In this document: in pieces, positions 16,180-25,049 of the stretch
Layout: each line of letters opens with the position of its first letter
Position numbering within the stretch: the first letter of the stretch is position 1
Assembly (NCBI GenBank): GCA_964435775.1
Contig: CAYTAP010000032.1
Span: 1 to 31,400 of the forward strand
Direction: 5' to 3'
From: CAYTAP01 sp964435775
Lineage (GTDB): Bacteria; Planctomycetota; Phycisphaerae; Tepidisphaerales; Tepidisphaeraceae
DNA length: 31,400 nt
Notes under the pieces: generated by a model
Database searches by the model: none
Told to the model about the DNA's origin: nothing
The model's input: only the letters and a program-made list of their open reading frames with translations
Position numbers and translations under genes: made by a program

Positions 16180-16218
16180 ACATGGCGTTAAGCCTCATGT
16201 TCTGAATTGCGAGTCCGC

Positions 16219-17265
16219 ATGGAAAATGAATCGAACGTCACGATGGAAGACATCGCCCGCCACGTCGGCGTGACGAAGGCGACGGTGTCGATGGTCTTCC
16301 GCAATCGGCCGGGCATTTCCGACGGCACGCGAGAGCGCGTCCTGACCGCCGCCAACAAGTTCAACTACTCCCCCTCCACCAGCCGCCAGCGCCGCGGGCG
16401 CGTGCATCATGCCCAGCTTGGGCTTTTATTCATCACCGAAAACACGCTTCGCCTCGGGGTTGAACCCGGCGCCGGATATCTCCTGGGGATTCTTCGTGGC
16501 GTGCAACACGAAGCCGAAAGCGGGCAGTACAGCGTCACCTTCAGCACCGCCACATGCGATCATCTCCAGCAGGGAAAAGTCCCGGCGGCGCTCTGGCGGC
16601 AGGGTCTCGACGGATTGCTCGTCCGCGGCCCGCTGGACGACGGGCTGTCCGAGCAACTCAAGCAAAAGGGGATTCGTTACGCCTTGGTCGATTGTGCATC
16701 CGAAACGCCCGGCCACGATGTGCAGGTCAACATCGACAACATCGGCGCGATGGAAATGCTGGTGAAGCACCTGTATGACCAGGGATGCCGAAAGTTTGCG
16801 ACGATCACCGGCGACTTGGCGCACATCAACGGCCTGGAACGCCTCGCGGGGTTGCACGCGGCGCTCTTGGCGCGCGGGCTTGGGCTTCCAAAGTCACACG
16901 TCGCCATCGAGCCGCATTACGATGAGGAGTCCGGCCGACTGGGCGCCGAGACTCTGTGCAATCGTGGAATCGCATTCGACGCGCTGGTCTGCCAGAACGA
17001 CCTGCTCGCCGCCGAGGCGATGAAAGTGCTGGCCGAGCGAGGCATTCGCGTCCCAGGGGATGTGAAAGTGACCGGCTTCGACAACATGTCTTTCGCATCC
17101 ATGCTCCCCACGCCGCTGACCAGCGTCGATTCCAAGCCGGCGTCGCTCGGCCGGATGGGCGTGCAGTTGCTCTTGTCCCAAATGGAAAAAGACCGCCCGC
17201 ACGCGCCGCTGTGCGTCCGCGTGCCGGCGGAAGTGGTCGTTCGGGCATCAAGCATGTCGGCATGA
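16219..17265 (+). CDS. LacI-family transcriptional regulator
   Basis: This 348-residue regulator begins at ATG 16219; an upstream TTG at 16207 is possible but less likely. The N-terminal helix-turn-helix covers about residues 8-30 (VTMEDIARHVGVTKATVSMVF) with a hinge to about 55. The ligand-binding part is a periplasmic-binding-protein-like domain (about 60-340) with NIDNIGAMEMLVKHLYDQGCRKFATITGD, FDALVCQNDLLAAEAMKVL and VPGDVKVTGFDN, typical of sugar-responsive LacI/GalR proteins. It probably responds to a sugar from the downstream hydrolases. It is followed by the PEP-CTERM gene on the same strand with a 175-base leader, and is divergent from the ThuA-like gene. Confidence 0.95.
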   Translation: MENESNVTMEDIARHVGVTKATVSMVFRNRPGISDGTRERVLTAANKFNYSPSTSRQRRGRVHHAQLGLLFITENTLRLGVEPGAGYLLGILRGVQHEAESGQYSVTFSTATCDHLQQGKVPAALWRQGLDGLLVRGPLDDGLSEQLKQKGIRYALVDCASETPGHDVQVNIDNIGAMEMLVKHLYDQGCRKFATITGDLAHINGLERLAGLHAALLARGLGLPKSHVAIEPHYDEESGRLGAETLCNRGIAFDALVCQNDLLAAEAMKVLAERGIRVPGDVKVTGFDNMSFASMLPTPLTSVDSKPASLGRMGVQLLLSQMEKDRPHAPLCVRVPAEVVVRASSMSA

Positions 17266-17304
17266 ATGTTTCCCGGTGAAAGGAGAGTGTCGGAGGTGAA
17301 TGTG

Positions 17305-17337
17305 AATTGTCGGGCGGGCAGGTGAAAACCCGCAATT
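17305..17337 (+). other. Hairpin in the leader of the PEP-CTERM gene
   Basis: AATTG (17305-17309) and CGGG (17311-17314) pair with CCCG (17329-17332) and CAATT (17333-17337) around a 14-base loop, with one bulged T. No T-run follows. The function is unknown. Confidence 0.35.
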
Positions 17338-17440
17338 GGAATGAGTTGCCTCGTTGGATGAAAAGTATCAAGTAGACAATCGCCGGTTGCCGAAGCAGTC
17401 GGCGGAGCAGGTTCAAGTCTCTACATCGCAGGAGGATCAA

Positions 17441-18475
17441 ATGTCCAAGTCTTACAAGTACATCTGCCTGGCCGCGGCCACGGCACTGGGTATGAGCTCC
17501 ATGGCGTCGGCGGCGATCACGATCGACACGGTGCCGGTGGGAAATGCAGGGAACACAGCCGATTCGACAACGCGAGGCGCTGTCAACTACGACTACAACA
17601 TCAGCAAATATGAAGTGACGGCCACGCAGTACACGGCGTTTCTCAACGCCATCGCCGCGACGGATACGAACGGCGTCTACAAGAGCGACATGGCCAATAC
17701 TGGCGGCAGTGGGATCACGCGATCAGGAAGTTCCGGTAGCTATACCTATAGCGTTGACTCCGCCCATCAGAACCGCCCGGTGACAAATATGACGCTGTGG
17801 AGCGCGCTTCGCTTTGCCAACTGGATGCAAAACGGCCAGCCCGCCGGCGCGCAAGGAAACGCCACGACGGAACAAGGATCGTACGATCTGACGAACGGGG
17901 TCTTTGATAACCTTTCTCCAAACTATCTTTCCACGCCCCGCTCTTCAGGCGCGCAATGGGTACTTCCCACCGTGGATGAGTTTTATAAAGCCGCGTACTA
18001 TAACCCGGTCGATGGCACCTACCACAATCAACCTTTTGCCGCCGGATCCAACTCCAGTTACACGGCTGGAAGTGATACGACCGAAACAACCAATCCCGGC
18101 CTTAATGCCAATTTCAAGACCGGTACCAGCTACGTTGATTCTACATATAACACAACGCCGGTTGGGACGTTTTTCTTATCGAGTAGTTCTTACGGAACAT
18201 TCGATCAAGGCGGCAATTTGCAGGAGTGGGTGAGCCGCACGGATACACCAACCTTCCACAGCCTGGTGGGCGGACACTTTGGCAATGAATCCTACGGTAT
18301 GTGGAAGACCGATGCCCTTTATTCAACAGACCTCACGGCAGGGAATGCCAACTACGGCGGCGGCGCGCAGGGCTTCCGCCTCGTCTACGTCCCCGAGCCC
18401 GGGTCGATCGCATTGTTGGGCATCGGCGCGGCCGGTTTGCTGATCAGGCGACGACGGACCAACACCGCGTTGTGA
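17441..18475 (+). CDS. PEP-CTERM protein with FGE/SUMF1-like domain
   Basis: This 344-residue exported protein starts at ATG 17441 behind GGAGG (17431-17435). A signal peptide (1-24, ending MASA) precedes a domain of the formylglycine-generating-enzyme (SUMF1/EgtB/PvdO) fold: VPVGNAGN near the start, YDYNISKYEVTATQYTAFLNA, RPVTNMTLWSALRFANWM, WVLPTVDEFYKAAYY, GNLQEWV and GFRLV. It ends in the PEP-CTERM signal: VPEP, a hydrophobic helix and RRRR. The PEP-CTERM tail is recognised by an exosortase (XrtA/EpsH class) and directs surface or matrix sorting. FGE-fold proteins without the catalytic Cys pair are often structural or sugar-binding. I see no Cys pair here, so activation of sulfatases is unlikely. 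Confidence 0.9.
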   Translation: MSKSYKYICLAAATALGMSSMASAAITIDTVPVGNAGNTADSTTRGAVNYDYNISKYEVTATQYTAFLNAIAATDTNGVYKSDMANTGGSGITRSGSSGSYTYSVDSAHQNRPVTNMTLWSALRFANWMQNGQPAGAQGNATTEQGSYDLTNGVFDNLSPNYLSTPRSSGAQWVLPTVDEFYKAAYYNPVDGTYHNQPFAAGSNSSYTAGSDTTETTNPGLNANFKTGTSYVDSTYNTTPVGTFFLSSSSYGTFDQGGNLQEWVSRTDTPTFHSLVGGHFGNESYGMWKTDALYSTDLTAGNANYGGGAQGFRLVYVPEPGSIALLGIGAAGLLIRRRRTNTAL

Positions 18476-18508
18476 TGGCCGCGCTACAGTGAAGGATGGA
18501 GAGCCGTG

Positions 18509-18550
18509 GCAGTTGGCCTTGCCCTCGGCGGGCCGGGCCAACTGCTTTTT
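18509..18550 (+). terminator. Intrinsic terminator after PEP-CTERM gene
   Basis: GCAGTTGGCC (18509-18518) pairs perfectly with GGCCAACTGC (18536-18545) and is followed by five T (18546-18550). It lies about 60 bases before the start of the pseudopilin gene, so the two genes are probably separate transcripts or partly attenuated. Confidence 0.85.
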
Positions 18551-18610
18551 CGGGAAGAGCGGCGATGCGCTGATCCGCCATCAACAATAGGAAAGCAGGA
18601 AAGGTGCACC

Positions 18611-19483
18611 ATGTTTAAAAAACAGAATGCCTTTACGCTGGTTGAACTCCTGGTTGTGATCGGGATCATCGCTCTGTTGATCTCAATCCTGTTGCCCGCC
18701 TTGCAAAAAGCGAGGGCGGCGGCGCAAACGGTGTCATGCGCCAGCAACATGCGGCAGATCGGGCTGGCGTTTCAGATGTACGCGATCGACAACCGGGGGA
18801 TGGTCGCGCCGGCGGTCATCTATTCGTATCCCCCAACGATCAGCATCACCTGGGATGATTATCTAAGCCCCTATCTGGGCATATCGTTGACCTCCACGGA
18901 GATGGAATCGAGCGGGCGGCCGACAGGAAAGTTCTCGAAAACCCTGATGTGCCCGGGAGACGACATCCCGGCGATGGGGTGGATGACCGGACTGAGCTTC
19001 GGGGATACCTACGGCCTTTATCGACGCAGTTATCTGATGATCGCACTGAACGGAACTCCCTCCTCCGATCCGGCGACGTGGACGTGGTATTCAACCGGAC
19101 GGTGGTACATGAACTCGACCGGTGGTCCGAATCGGGTCGCCTGGTTGAAGATGACAAGCGTCCGCCACAGCGCCGAGACATTCCTCCTGGGCGAAAGCCG
19201 CAGCGGAGAAAACGTCCAAGGAAACCACCAAAGCGCGGTGATCTCCGGCCTGCCCGGCCAAATGCTGCCAAGCAGCATGCCCGTCGCGCACGTCGTCGCC
19301 ATCGATATGGAACGCCAGCGGCAGATGGCAGCGCATGATGGGCGATGGAACTGGCTGTATGTCGATGGGCATGTGGCGCCGATGAGCCTGTCGGAGACGG
19401 GCTGGACGGGGTTCGACTACAACAACTACCTGGACAAGTCGGCGAGCCCGCCGGTGGGGCCGTGGTCGATTGCAAGCGACTAA
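18611..19483 (+). CDS. Type II secretion-like pseudopilin, H-X9-DG type
   Basis: This 290-residue protein begins at ATG 18611 with an AGGAAAGGTG site. The N-terminus is a classic prepilin: short basic leader KKQNA, then FTLVELLVVIGIIALLISILLPAL. The residue before the FTLVEL cleavage site is Ala rather than the common Gly. Behind the helix is a soluble domain. Near the C-terminus is H-D-G-R-W-N-W-L-Y-V-D-G, which exactly fits the H-X9-DG signature of the planctomycete DUF1559-like pseudopilins. These are abundant in planctomycetes and are thought to act in type II-like secretion, perhaps with surface polysaccharide handling; individual functions are unknown. It lies between the PEP-CTERM gene and the GH2-like gene. 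Confidence 0.92.
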   Translation: MFKKQNAFTLVELLVVIGIIALLISILLPALQKARAAAQTVSCASNMRQIGLAFQMYAIDNRGMVAPAVIYSYPPTISITWDDYLSPYLGISLTSTEMESSGRPTGKFSKTLMCPGDDIPAMGWMTGLSFGDTYGLYRRSYLMIALNGTPSSDPATWTWYSTGRWYMNSTGGPNRVAWLKMTSVRHSAETFLLGESRSGENVQGNHQSAVISGLPGQMLPSSMPVAHVVAIDMERQRQMAAHDGRWNWLYVDGHVAPMSLSETGWTGFDYNNYLDKSASPPVGPWSIASD

Positions 19484-19484
19484 T

Positions 19485-19530
19485 GTTTGATGGTTCATCC
19501 CCGCGTGGCGGCAGGCCGCAACCATCGAAC
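19485..19530 (+). other. Inverted repeat between pseudopilin and GH2-like gene
   Basis: GTTTGATGGTT (19485-19495) pairs with AACCATCGAAC (19520-19530) over 11 bases with one G-T pair and a 24-base loop. No T-run follows. It lies directly after the pseudopilin stop and 40 bases before the next start, so it may be an mRNA-stabilising or processing structure, or an operator. Confidence 0.4.
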
Positions 19531-19570
19531 GACAACATTGATCATCATTCCTTTGCATTGAGGCAGCTTC

Positions 19571-22500
19571 ATGGATGACCACAACGCGCCGTCGCGGCCA
19601 GTTCGTAGACTTCACAACAACCGGAAATCCTTCACGCATTGGCTCGCCGTCCTTACGGCGATGCTCGTCATGGCTGGCCTGGCCGATGGCGTGGCGCGGG
19701 CGCAGCAGGTCACCACGTTGTTCACCACGAAGGAAGACTTCACCGGCTGGACCGACAACAGCGACGGCAAGTCGATGGTGATGGAACCGACCGACGCGAC
19801 GTTGGATCAATCGACGGAGAATGGCTTGGGCAATGTTCAAAGCCCCGGCGTCAAGGGAACCGGCGGCGCGCTGGCCGTCACATGGAAAAGCGGCGACTTC
19901 AACGGGATCAAATCGCCCGGCCAGGAACAGAACACCGCGTTGATCCAAGCACTGGGCACCGGTGCCGGCAGGAAGATCATGGTCGATTACACCGAGCCCC
20001 AAAAGGGAACGGGAACCTATTTTTCATTGCTCCTCAACCTCAATTACAACAACCACTGGACCCAGATCAAGCCCACAAGCGTCTCCGATCATGGAACCTA
20101 TAAAACCGCCACTTACGAATACACCTTCAACCCCGAAGGGCTGACGTATCTGTCGATCGGTTTTATTTACGCCTCCAACTACAACACGAACACTCCATTC
20201 ACGATCGACAACGTGAGGCTGGTGACGGCCGGACCGGCCACCGCGGGCAAACCCTCCGCGCCGGCTGGGAAAAAGGAAACAACCAGTGTGTTCACGACGA
20301 AGGATGACTTCGCCGGTTGGACCGACAATTACGACAACACGACGCTGGTCATGGAACCCACGGATGCCAGTCTCGACAAGGCGGCGGTTAACGGACTGGG
20401 CAATGTCGCCAACCCCGGCAAGGCCGGCGCAAGCGGCGCCCTGGCGGTGACATGGAAAAAAGGGGACTTCAACGGCTTCAAATCACCCGGCCAACAGCAA
20501 AACACCGCGCTGATCGACGCCCTGGGCACGGGCGCCAACAAGCAGATTCTCGTTGATTACACCGAGCCGCCCACGGGGAGCGGATCGTTTTTCAGCTTGC
20601 TGCTCAATTTGAACTACGACGGCCATTGGACGCAGATCAAACCAGCATCCGTCAGCGGCCATGGAACGTATAAAACGGCGGCGTTTGATTACTCCTTCAC
20701 ATCCGCCGGCCTGACTTATCTCTCGATCGGTTTCATCTACTCATCCAACTACAACTCCAGCGCGCCGTTCACCATCGACAACGTGCGGATCGTCACAACG
20801 ATACCCGACGCCAACGCGCCTTCAGTGGCGCCGACGCCCCCGGTCAAGGAGGACATGCCCGCCCCGGCCGGCGTGACCGACGCATGGGGTATGAAGGATG
20901 CCTGGACGCAAAACACGCCGACGCGATCGGAGGTGTCGCTCAATGGGCTTTGGCGGTTTTATCCGGTCTATAGTCCGAGTGAGCTGGGCTTGCCGCATCC
21001 GGACCGTGGATGGGGATGGTTCAAGGTTCCCGGCGCCTGGCCGCCGGCCAACGCCGCACAGCATGTGCTGATGTTGCCGGCGATGAACGACTACCTCGAT
21101 CAACTGGGGTGGAAACTCTCCGACATGGAAGCCGCCTGGTACAAGCGGACGATTTCCGTGCCCCAGGCGCAAACGGGGCGGCGATTCCTAATCGATTTCG
21201 GCCTCGTGCAGACCCGCGCGACGGTGTACGTCGATGGAAAAGCGGCGGGTGAAATGAGGTGGCCGGGCGGCAAGCTCGACATCACCAGCGCGATCAAACC
21301 CGGGCAAACCCAGGAACTGGCGATCCTCGTCACGGCGTACAAGGCAAAGGCCGCCGGCACCGCGTGGTTCGGGCTGGGCAACAGCGTCAAACGCGACAAC
21401 ACCATCCGTTATCGCGGCCTGACCGGCGATATCACGCTCATCTCCGAACCGATGAACGATGCGCTGGGGAACACACACATCATCACCTCCGTCCGCCAGC
21501 ACAAAATAACGTTCGACACCGCCGTATCCTCAGCGCCCGCCGGCCCGTTCCGCCTCTCGGCCACGATCCATCGCGACAACAAGCCGGTCCTGACGATCAC
21601 CTCCGAAGTTCTGGGAACCAAAGATATCGTGAATGGCCGCGTGAAGTTCTCCGGCGCCTGGGCCAACCCGCTCCTGTGGGATCTGGACACCCCCCGGAAC
21701 ATGTACACCGCCGTCATCAAGCTGGAAGGCGCGGACGGCAAGAAACTGCTCGATGAGTCCACGCCGATCTCCTTCGGTTTCCGCGAGTTCTGGATCGACG
21801 GCCGCGATTTTTATCTCAACGGCTCAAAGGTTCATCTGCGAATGGCGGTGAACGACACCCTAACCCAATCGGCCAGCGGACAATCGCTCGAGGGCGCCCT
21901 CCTCACCTGCGATCGCGCGGCGGAGGACGGCTTCAACACGTTCATCACCACCCCTTACGGCTTCCTGCCCGGCGAGGTGGGATACGCCGACAATCTGTAT
22001 CGCGCCACCGATCAAAAGGGGATGCTCGTCTCCGTGTCGCTGCTCAACATCATGAGCTACGACTGGAAACTCGACGACCCCGAAGTGCAAAAGGAATACA
22101 ACCGCGTCAGCGACTACCTCATTCACAGCGTCTGGAATCATCCCAGCGTCTTCGCCTATGCGATGAACCACAACGGGCTGGTCTATTATGACGCGGCCAA
22201 TCCGCGCCGCCTCGACGGTATCTACACGCCGGATGGCAACCCCAAGCAAAGCGCCTGGCAAGCCAAGGCGCGAGGCCTTGCGATGAGCGTCGCCGCCGCG
22301 CACGCCAAGGAGGTCGATCCCACGCGCCCCGTCTATCACCACGCCGCGGGAAATCTCGGCGACATGATCACGCTCAATTTGTATCCCAACTGGGCGCCGA
22401 TCCAGGAGCGCAGCGACTGGTTCACCTACTGGGCCGAGCATGGCGTCAAGCCGCTGATGATCGTCGAATACGGCCTGCCTCACGTCGCCAACTGGTCCAG

Positions 22501-24679
22501 CTATCGCGGGCCGGACTTCATCTGGACCAGCCAGGCGCGGATGTGGCTGTTGGACCGTGAATATGCCGCCGCCTTCACAGCCAACGACGCCTATACGTTG
22601 AATGAAACCGAACTCCAATCCCAGGAACTTCAACTGAAGGTTCTCAAGGAGCGGGAAAAATTCTTCTTCTGGGACATCAACTCCCACCTCGTCCAGCAGG
22701 AGCATAATTTCCTTCAGATCAAGTCCCTTTTTTACGGCATCAACCTTCCGATTTTCCGAACCTGGGGCCTGTCCGGATTGCTCCCATGGGACAACGAGGA
22801 AAACTGGATTCACACGAGAACCGTCGAACCGACGCCCTGGCCGAACCCCTACGCGAATCTGAAGCGGCCGGGCATCGTTCCCGATGTCCGCATTCCAGGG
22901 AAGGTGTATCTGCACGCATGGGACAAGAACACATTTAAGCCATCGTCCGTCGTCAAGGTGTTGCAACGATCCAACCAGCCGCTCCTGGGATTCATCGCCG
23001 GCGCGCCCGATGCGTTCACGGCGCGTGGACACAACTACCGCGCGGGAGAAGCATTCCTAAAGCAACTGGCCATCATCAACGATGCGCGCAAGCCCGTGAC
23101 ATGCCGCTGGTCATGGACGCTCGAAGTAACCACGCTGTCGGCGTCCGGTGAGGTCGTGGTTCAACCCGGCGAAAAGGCAATGGTGCCCGCAAGCCTTCAA
23201 TTGCCCGACACCCTGCCCGCCGGCGCTCATGCGCTGAAGGCGACGTTCGATTTCGGCAACGGCCAGGTGCAGCATGATGAGTTTCAGATTGACGTGCTCG
23301 GCAAGCAGCCATCCGCGCAACCACAGCCGCGCATCGCTTTGTTCGACCCGTCCGGGGACACCGACAAATATCTCCAGTCGCTCGGCCTGAGTACCAGGCG
23401 CTTCGCGTCTGCGGGTGATCTTCCTTCCATCGCCGAACTTCAGTCGAATTACGATCTGGTTGTCATTGGTCGAAACGCATTGGACAGCGCCCCCGCCCTG
23501 CCGCAGCTCCAGGCGATCTCATCCGGCTTGAAGGTTCTGATTTTCGAGCAGGATGTGAAGACGCTCAATCGCCTCGGCTTCCGCACGCAAACGCCGGTGT
23601 TGCGCCAAGTCTTCATCCGTGATGCCAAACATCCCGTTGTGCATGAGGTGACGGACGCGGTCCTGCACGATTGGCGCGGCGATTCAACGCTGGTCGCACC
23701 CTACCGCGACCGCCCGGACCTACCGATGGATCAGCCCCACATCATGTGGCTCGGTTTCAAGAACGACCATGTTTGGCGGGCCGGAAACCGCGGATCGGTC
23801 ACGTCCGTCGTCATCGAAAAGCCGCCGGTGGGGAACTTCACCCCCCTGCTCGATTGCGGGTTTGACCTGCAATACACGCCGCTTTTGGAATACACCCCAA
23901 CCCAGGGCAACGGACGAGTCATTTTCTGCCAACTGGACGTGACCGGGCGCTCCGAAAATGACCCCGCCGCCGACAACCTGACGATCAACATTATCCAGTA
24001 CCTCGCTCAGGCCCATCCACAACCGGCGAAAACCGTCCTGTACGATGGCGACGACAAAGGCGCGAAACTACTGGCGGCGCTGGGCGTCAAGCACGCCATA
24101 TTCCAGGGCCAGCCGCTTGACGCCAACAGTGTGCTCATCGTCGGGCCTGGTTCGAAGCATCTGGCGATTGTCGCCGATCAGATACAGGAAGGTGCCACAC
24201 TGCTCGGCCTCGGATTGACCCAACAGCAGCTCAACGCCCTGGTCCCAGGTCTGGCAACGCTCAAGGAGCAGCAAACCCTCCCCGCGCCGCTGGGCGCGCA
24301 GGATGATCCCACCTTGCGCGGAATCTCCAATGCCGAAGTCTTCTGGCGGGATTTCCCGACCTTGAACGCGATCACCTCCGATTCCGGCGTCGGCAATGCC
24401 TCATTGCGCATCTGGCATCTGGGCAAGGGGACGGTGGTTCTTAGCCAGGCGCTGCCCCGCATGTTCGACGATGAGCATCGTCCTTCCCTGCGGACGAGTT
24501 ATCGGCGCACGGTGTATCTGGTTTCAAGATTGCTGCACAACCTGGGCGCTATGGCGGATTGTCCCCTCGTGCTACGCCTCGCCAAACCGGACGCCGCAAA
24601 TGCCACACCCTGGTTGCACAGCTATTACCTTCAAACACCCGTCGCCGAGGATGATCCGTATCGTTTCTTCCCGTGGTGA
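19571..24679 (+). CDS. Giant exported GH2-like glycoside hydrolase
   Basis: This 1702-residue protein has a signal peptide (about 1-45, ending ARAQ). Two copies of a beta-rich module follow (about 48-218 and 238-408, 190-residue period), probably carbohydrate-binding. A GH2-type core starts near 450: sugar-binding jelly roll (RFLIDFGLVQTRATVYVDGK), Ig-like domain (about 634-730) and TIM barrel from about 736 (FREFWIDGRDFYLNGSKVHLRM). The nucleophile region is present as VEYGLPH with Glu966. At the usual acid/base site the expected Asn-Glu reads MNHN (865-868), so the general acid is absent or supplied by another residue. The C-terminus (about 1254-1480) resembles a class I amidotransferase-like fold often appended to beta-galactosidases, then a tail of about 220 residues. 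The substrate is unknown. Confidence 0.85.
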   Translation: MDDHNAPSRPVRRLHNNRKSFTHWLAVLTAMLVMAGLADGVARAQQVTTLFTTKEDFTGWTDNSDGKSMVMEPTDATLDQSTENGLGNVQSPGVKGTGGALAVTWKSGDFNGIKSPGQEQNTALIQALGTGAGRKIMVDYTEPQKGTGTYFSLLLNLNYNNHWTQIKPTSVSDHGTYKTATYEYTFNPEGLTYLSIGFIYASNYNTNTPFTIDNVRLVTAGPATAGKPSAPAGKKETTSVFTTKDDFAGWTDNYDNTTLVMEPTDASLDKAAVNGLGNVANPGKAGASGALAVTWKKGDFNGFKSPGQQQNTALIDALGTGANKQILVDYTEPPTGSGSFFSLLLNLNYDGHWTQIKPASVSGHGTYKTAAFDYSFTSAGLTYLSIGFIYSSNYNSSAPFTIDNVRIVTTIPDANAPSVAPTPPVKEDMPAPAGVTDAWGMKDAWTQNTPTRSEVSLNGLWRFYPVYSPSELGLPHPDRGWGWFKVPGAWPPANAAQHVLMLPAMNDYLDQLGWKLSDMEAAWYKRTISVPQAQTGRRFLIDFGLVQTRATVYVDGKAAGEMRWPGGKLDITSAIKPGQTQELAILVTAYKAKAAGTAWFGLGNSVKRDNTIRYRGLTGDITLISEPMNDALGNTHIITSVRQHKITFDTAVSSAPAGPFRLSATIHRDNKPVLTITSEVLGTKDIVNGRVKFSGAWANPLLWDLDTPRNMYTAVIKLEGADGKKLLDESTPISFGFREFWIDGRDFYLNGSKVHLRMAVNDTLTQSASGQSLEGALLTCDRAAEDGFNTFITTPYGFLPGEVGYADNLYRATDQKGMLVSVSLLNIMSYDWKLDDPEVQKEYNRVSDYLIHSVWNHPSVFAYAMNHNGLVYYDAANPRRLDGIYTPDGNPKQSAWQAKARGLAMSVAAAHAKEVDPTRPVYHHAAGNLGDMITLNLYPNWAPIQERSDWFTYWAEHGVKPLMIVEYGLPHVANWSSYRGPDFIWTSQARMWLLDREYAAAFTANDAYTLNETELQSQELQLKVLKEREKFFFWDINSHLVQQEHNFLQIKSLFYGINLPIFRTWGLSGLLPWDNEENWIHTRTVEPTPWPNPYANLKRPGIVPDVRIPGKVYLHAWDKNTFKPSSVVKVLQRSNQPLLGFIAGAPDAFTARGHNYRAGEAFLKQLAIINDARKPVTCRWSWTLEVTTLSASGEVVVQPGEKAMVPASLQLPDTLPAGAHALKATFDFGNGQVQHDEFQIDVLGKQPSAQPQPRIALFDPSGDTDKYLQSLGLSTRRFASAGDLPSIAELQSNYDLVVIGRNALDSAPALPQLQAISSGLKVLIFEQDVKTLNRLGFRTQTPVLRQVFIRDAKHPVVHEVTDAVLHDWRGDSTLVAPYRDRPDLPMDQPHIMWLGFKNDHVWRAGNRGSVTSVVIEKPPVGNFTPLLDCGFDLQYTPLLEYTPTQGNGRVIFCQLDVTGRSENDPAADNLTINIIQYLAQAHPQPAKTVLYDGDDKGAKLLAALGVKHAIFQGQPLDANSVLIVGPGSKHLAIVADQIQEGATLLGLGLTQQQLNALVPGLATLKEQQTLPAPLGAQDDPTLRGISNAEVFWRDFPTLNAITSDSGVGNASLRIWHLGKGTVVLSQALPRMFDDEHRPSLRTSYRRTVYLVSRLLHNLGAMADCPLVLRLAKPDAANATPWLHSYYLQTPVAEDDPYRFFPW

Positions 24680-25049
24680 GGCGCACGCCCTGTTCTCCTT
24701 CACGAGATGATGCCCATCGCATGGGTGCACACGCAACGTGCGCACCCATTGCGCATGCCGCTTACATCATGCGCATCGCCTTGAACCCGCCACGCCAGAT
24801 TGACCCTCGCACCAAAGCTGCGCCCGCTGGCACCGCAGTTGCATGCTGATCCATACCTTGGTCGACGCAAGCGGAACCGGTGAATGAACGCCAGCACGGG
24901 CATCATCGCAGCGTCAAACTGGCCGACTGGCACGGCGGATACGGCATCCTGACGCTGCTTTCACGACAACAAGCAATGACAATTGTCGGCGGCGGCCTCG
25001 ACAGGCCGTCAAGAGGCCTATGATTGGTAAGCAGAGAAAGGACTTGATC
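24680..25049. other. Intergenic region without a supported gene
   Basis: This 370-base gap follows the GH2-like gene. It contains an inverted repeat with 8-bp arms ATGGGTGC/GCACCCAT (24721-24728 and 24742-24749, no T-run), possibly a weak terminator, and a small AGGCC/GGCCT hairpin just before the KGG gene. Minus-strand frames here have no recognisable product, so I leave them out. Confidence 0.5.

Larger units (their letters stand above)
15896..16218. promoter_or_regulatory. AT-rich divergent intergenic region
   Basis: This gap between the divergent ThuA-like and LacI-family genes is markedly AT-rich from about 16045 to 16200, unlike its surroundings, and contains no supported gene. It carries the promoter and palindrome listed separately. 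A related half-site, TGGTTTA, is at about 16053-16059. No convincing promoter facing the ThuA-like gene was found. Confidence 0.6.

Noticed and set aside
17266..17440. Possible riboswitch in the leader of the PEP-CTERM gene
   Set aside because: Only one short hairpin is visible and no known riboswitch consensus is recognisable.
21860..23032. 390-residue minus-strand ORF inside the GH2-like gene
   Set aside because: Antisense frame in a GC-rich gene; no domain and no ribosome-binding site.
24700..24933. Minus-strand ORF of 77 residues in the gap after the GH2-like gene
   Set aside because: No recognisable domain, no ribosome-binding site, and overlapping alternative frames are equally long.
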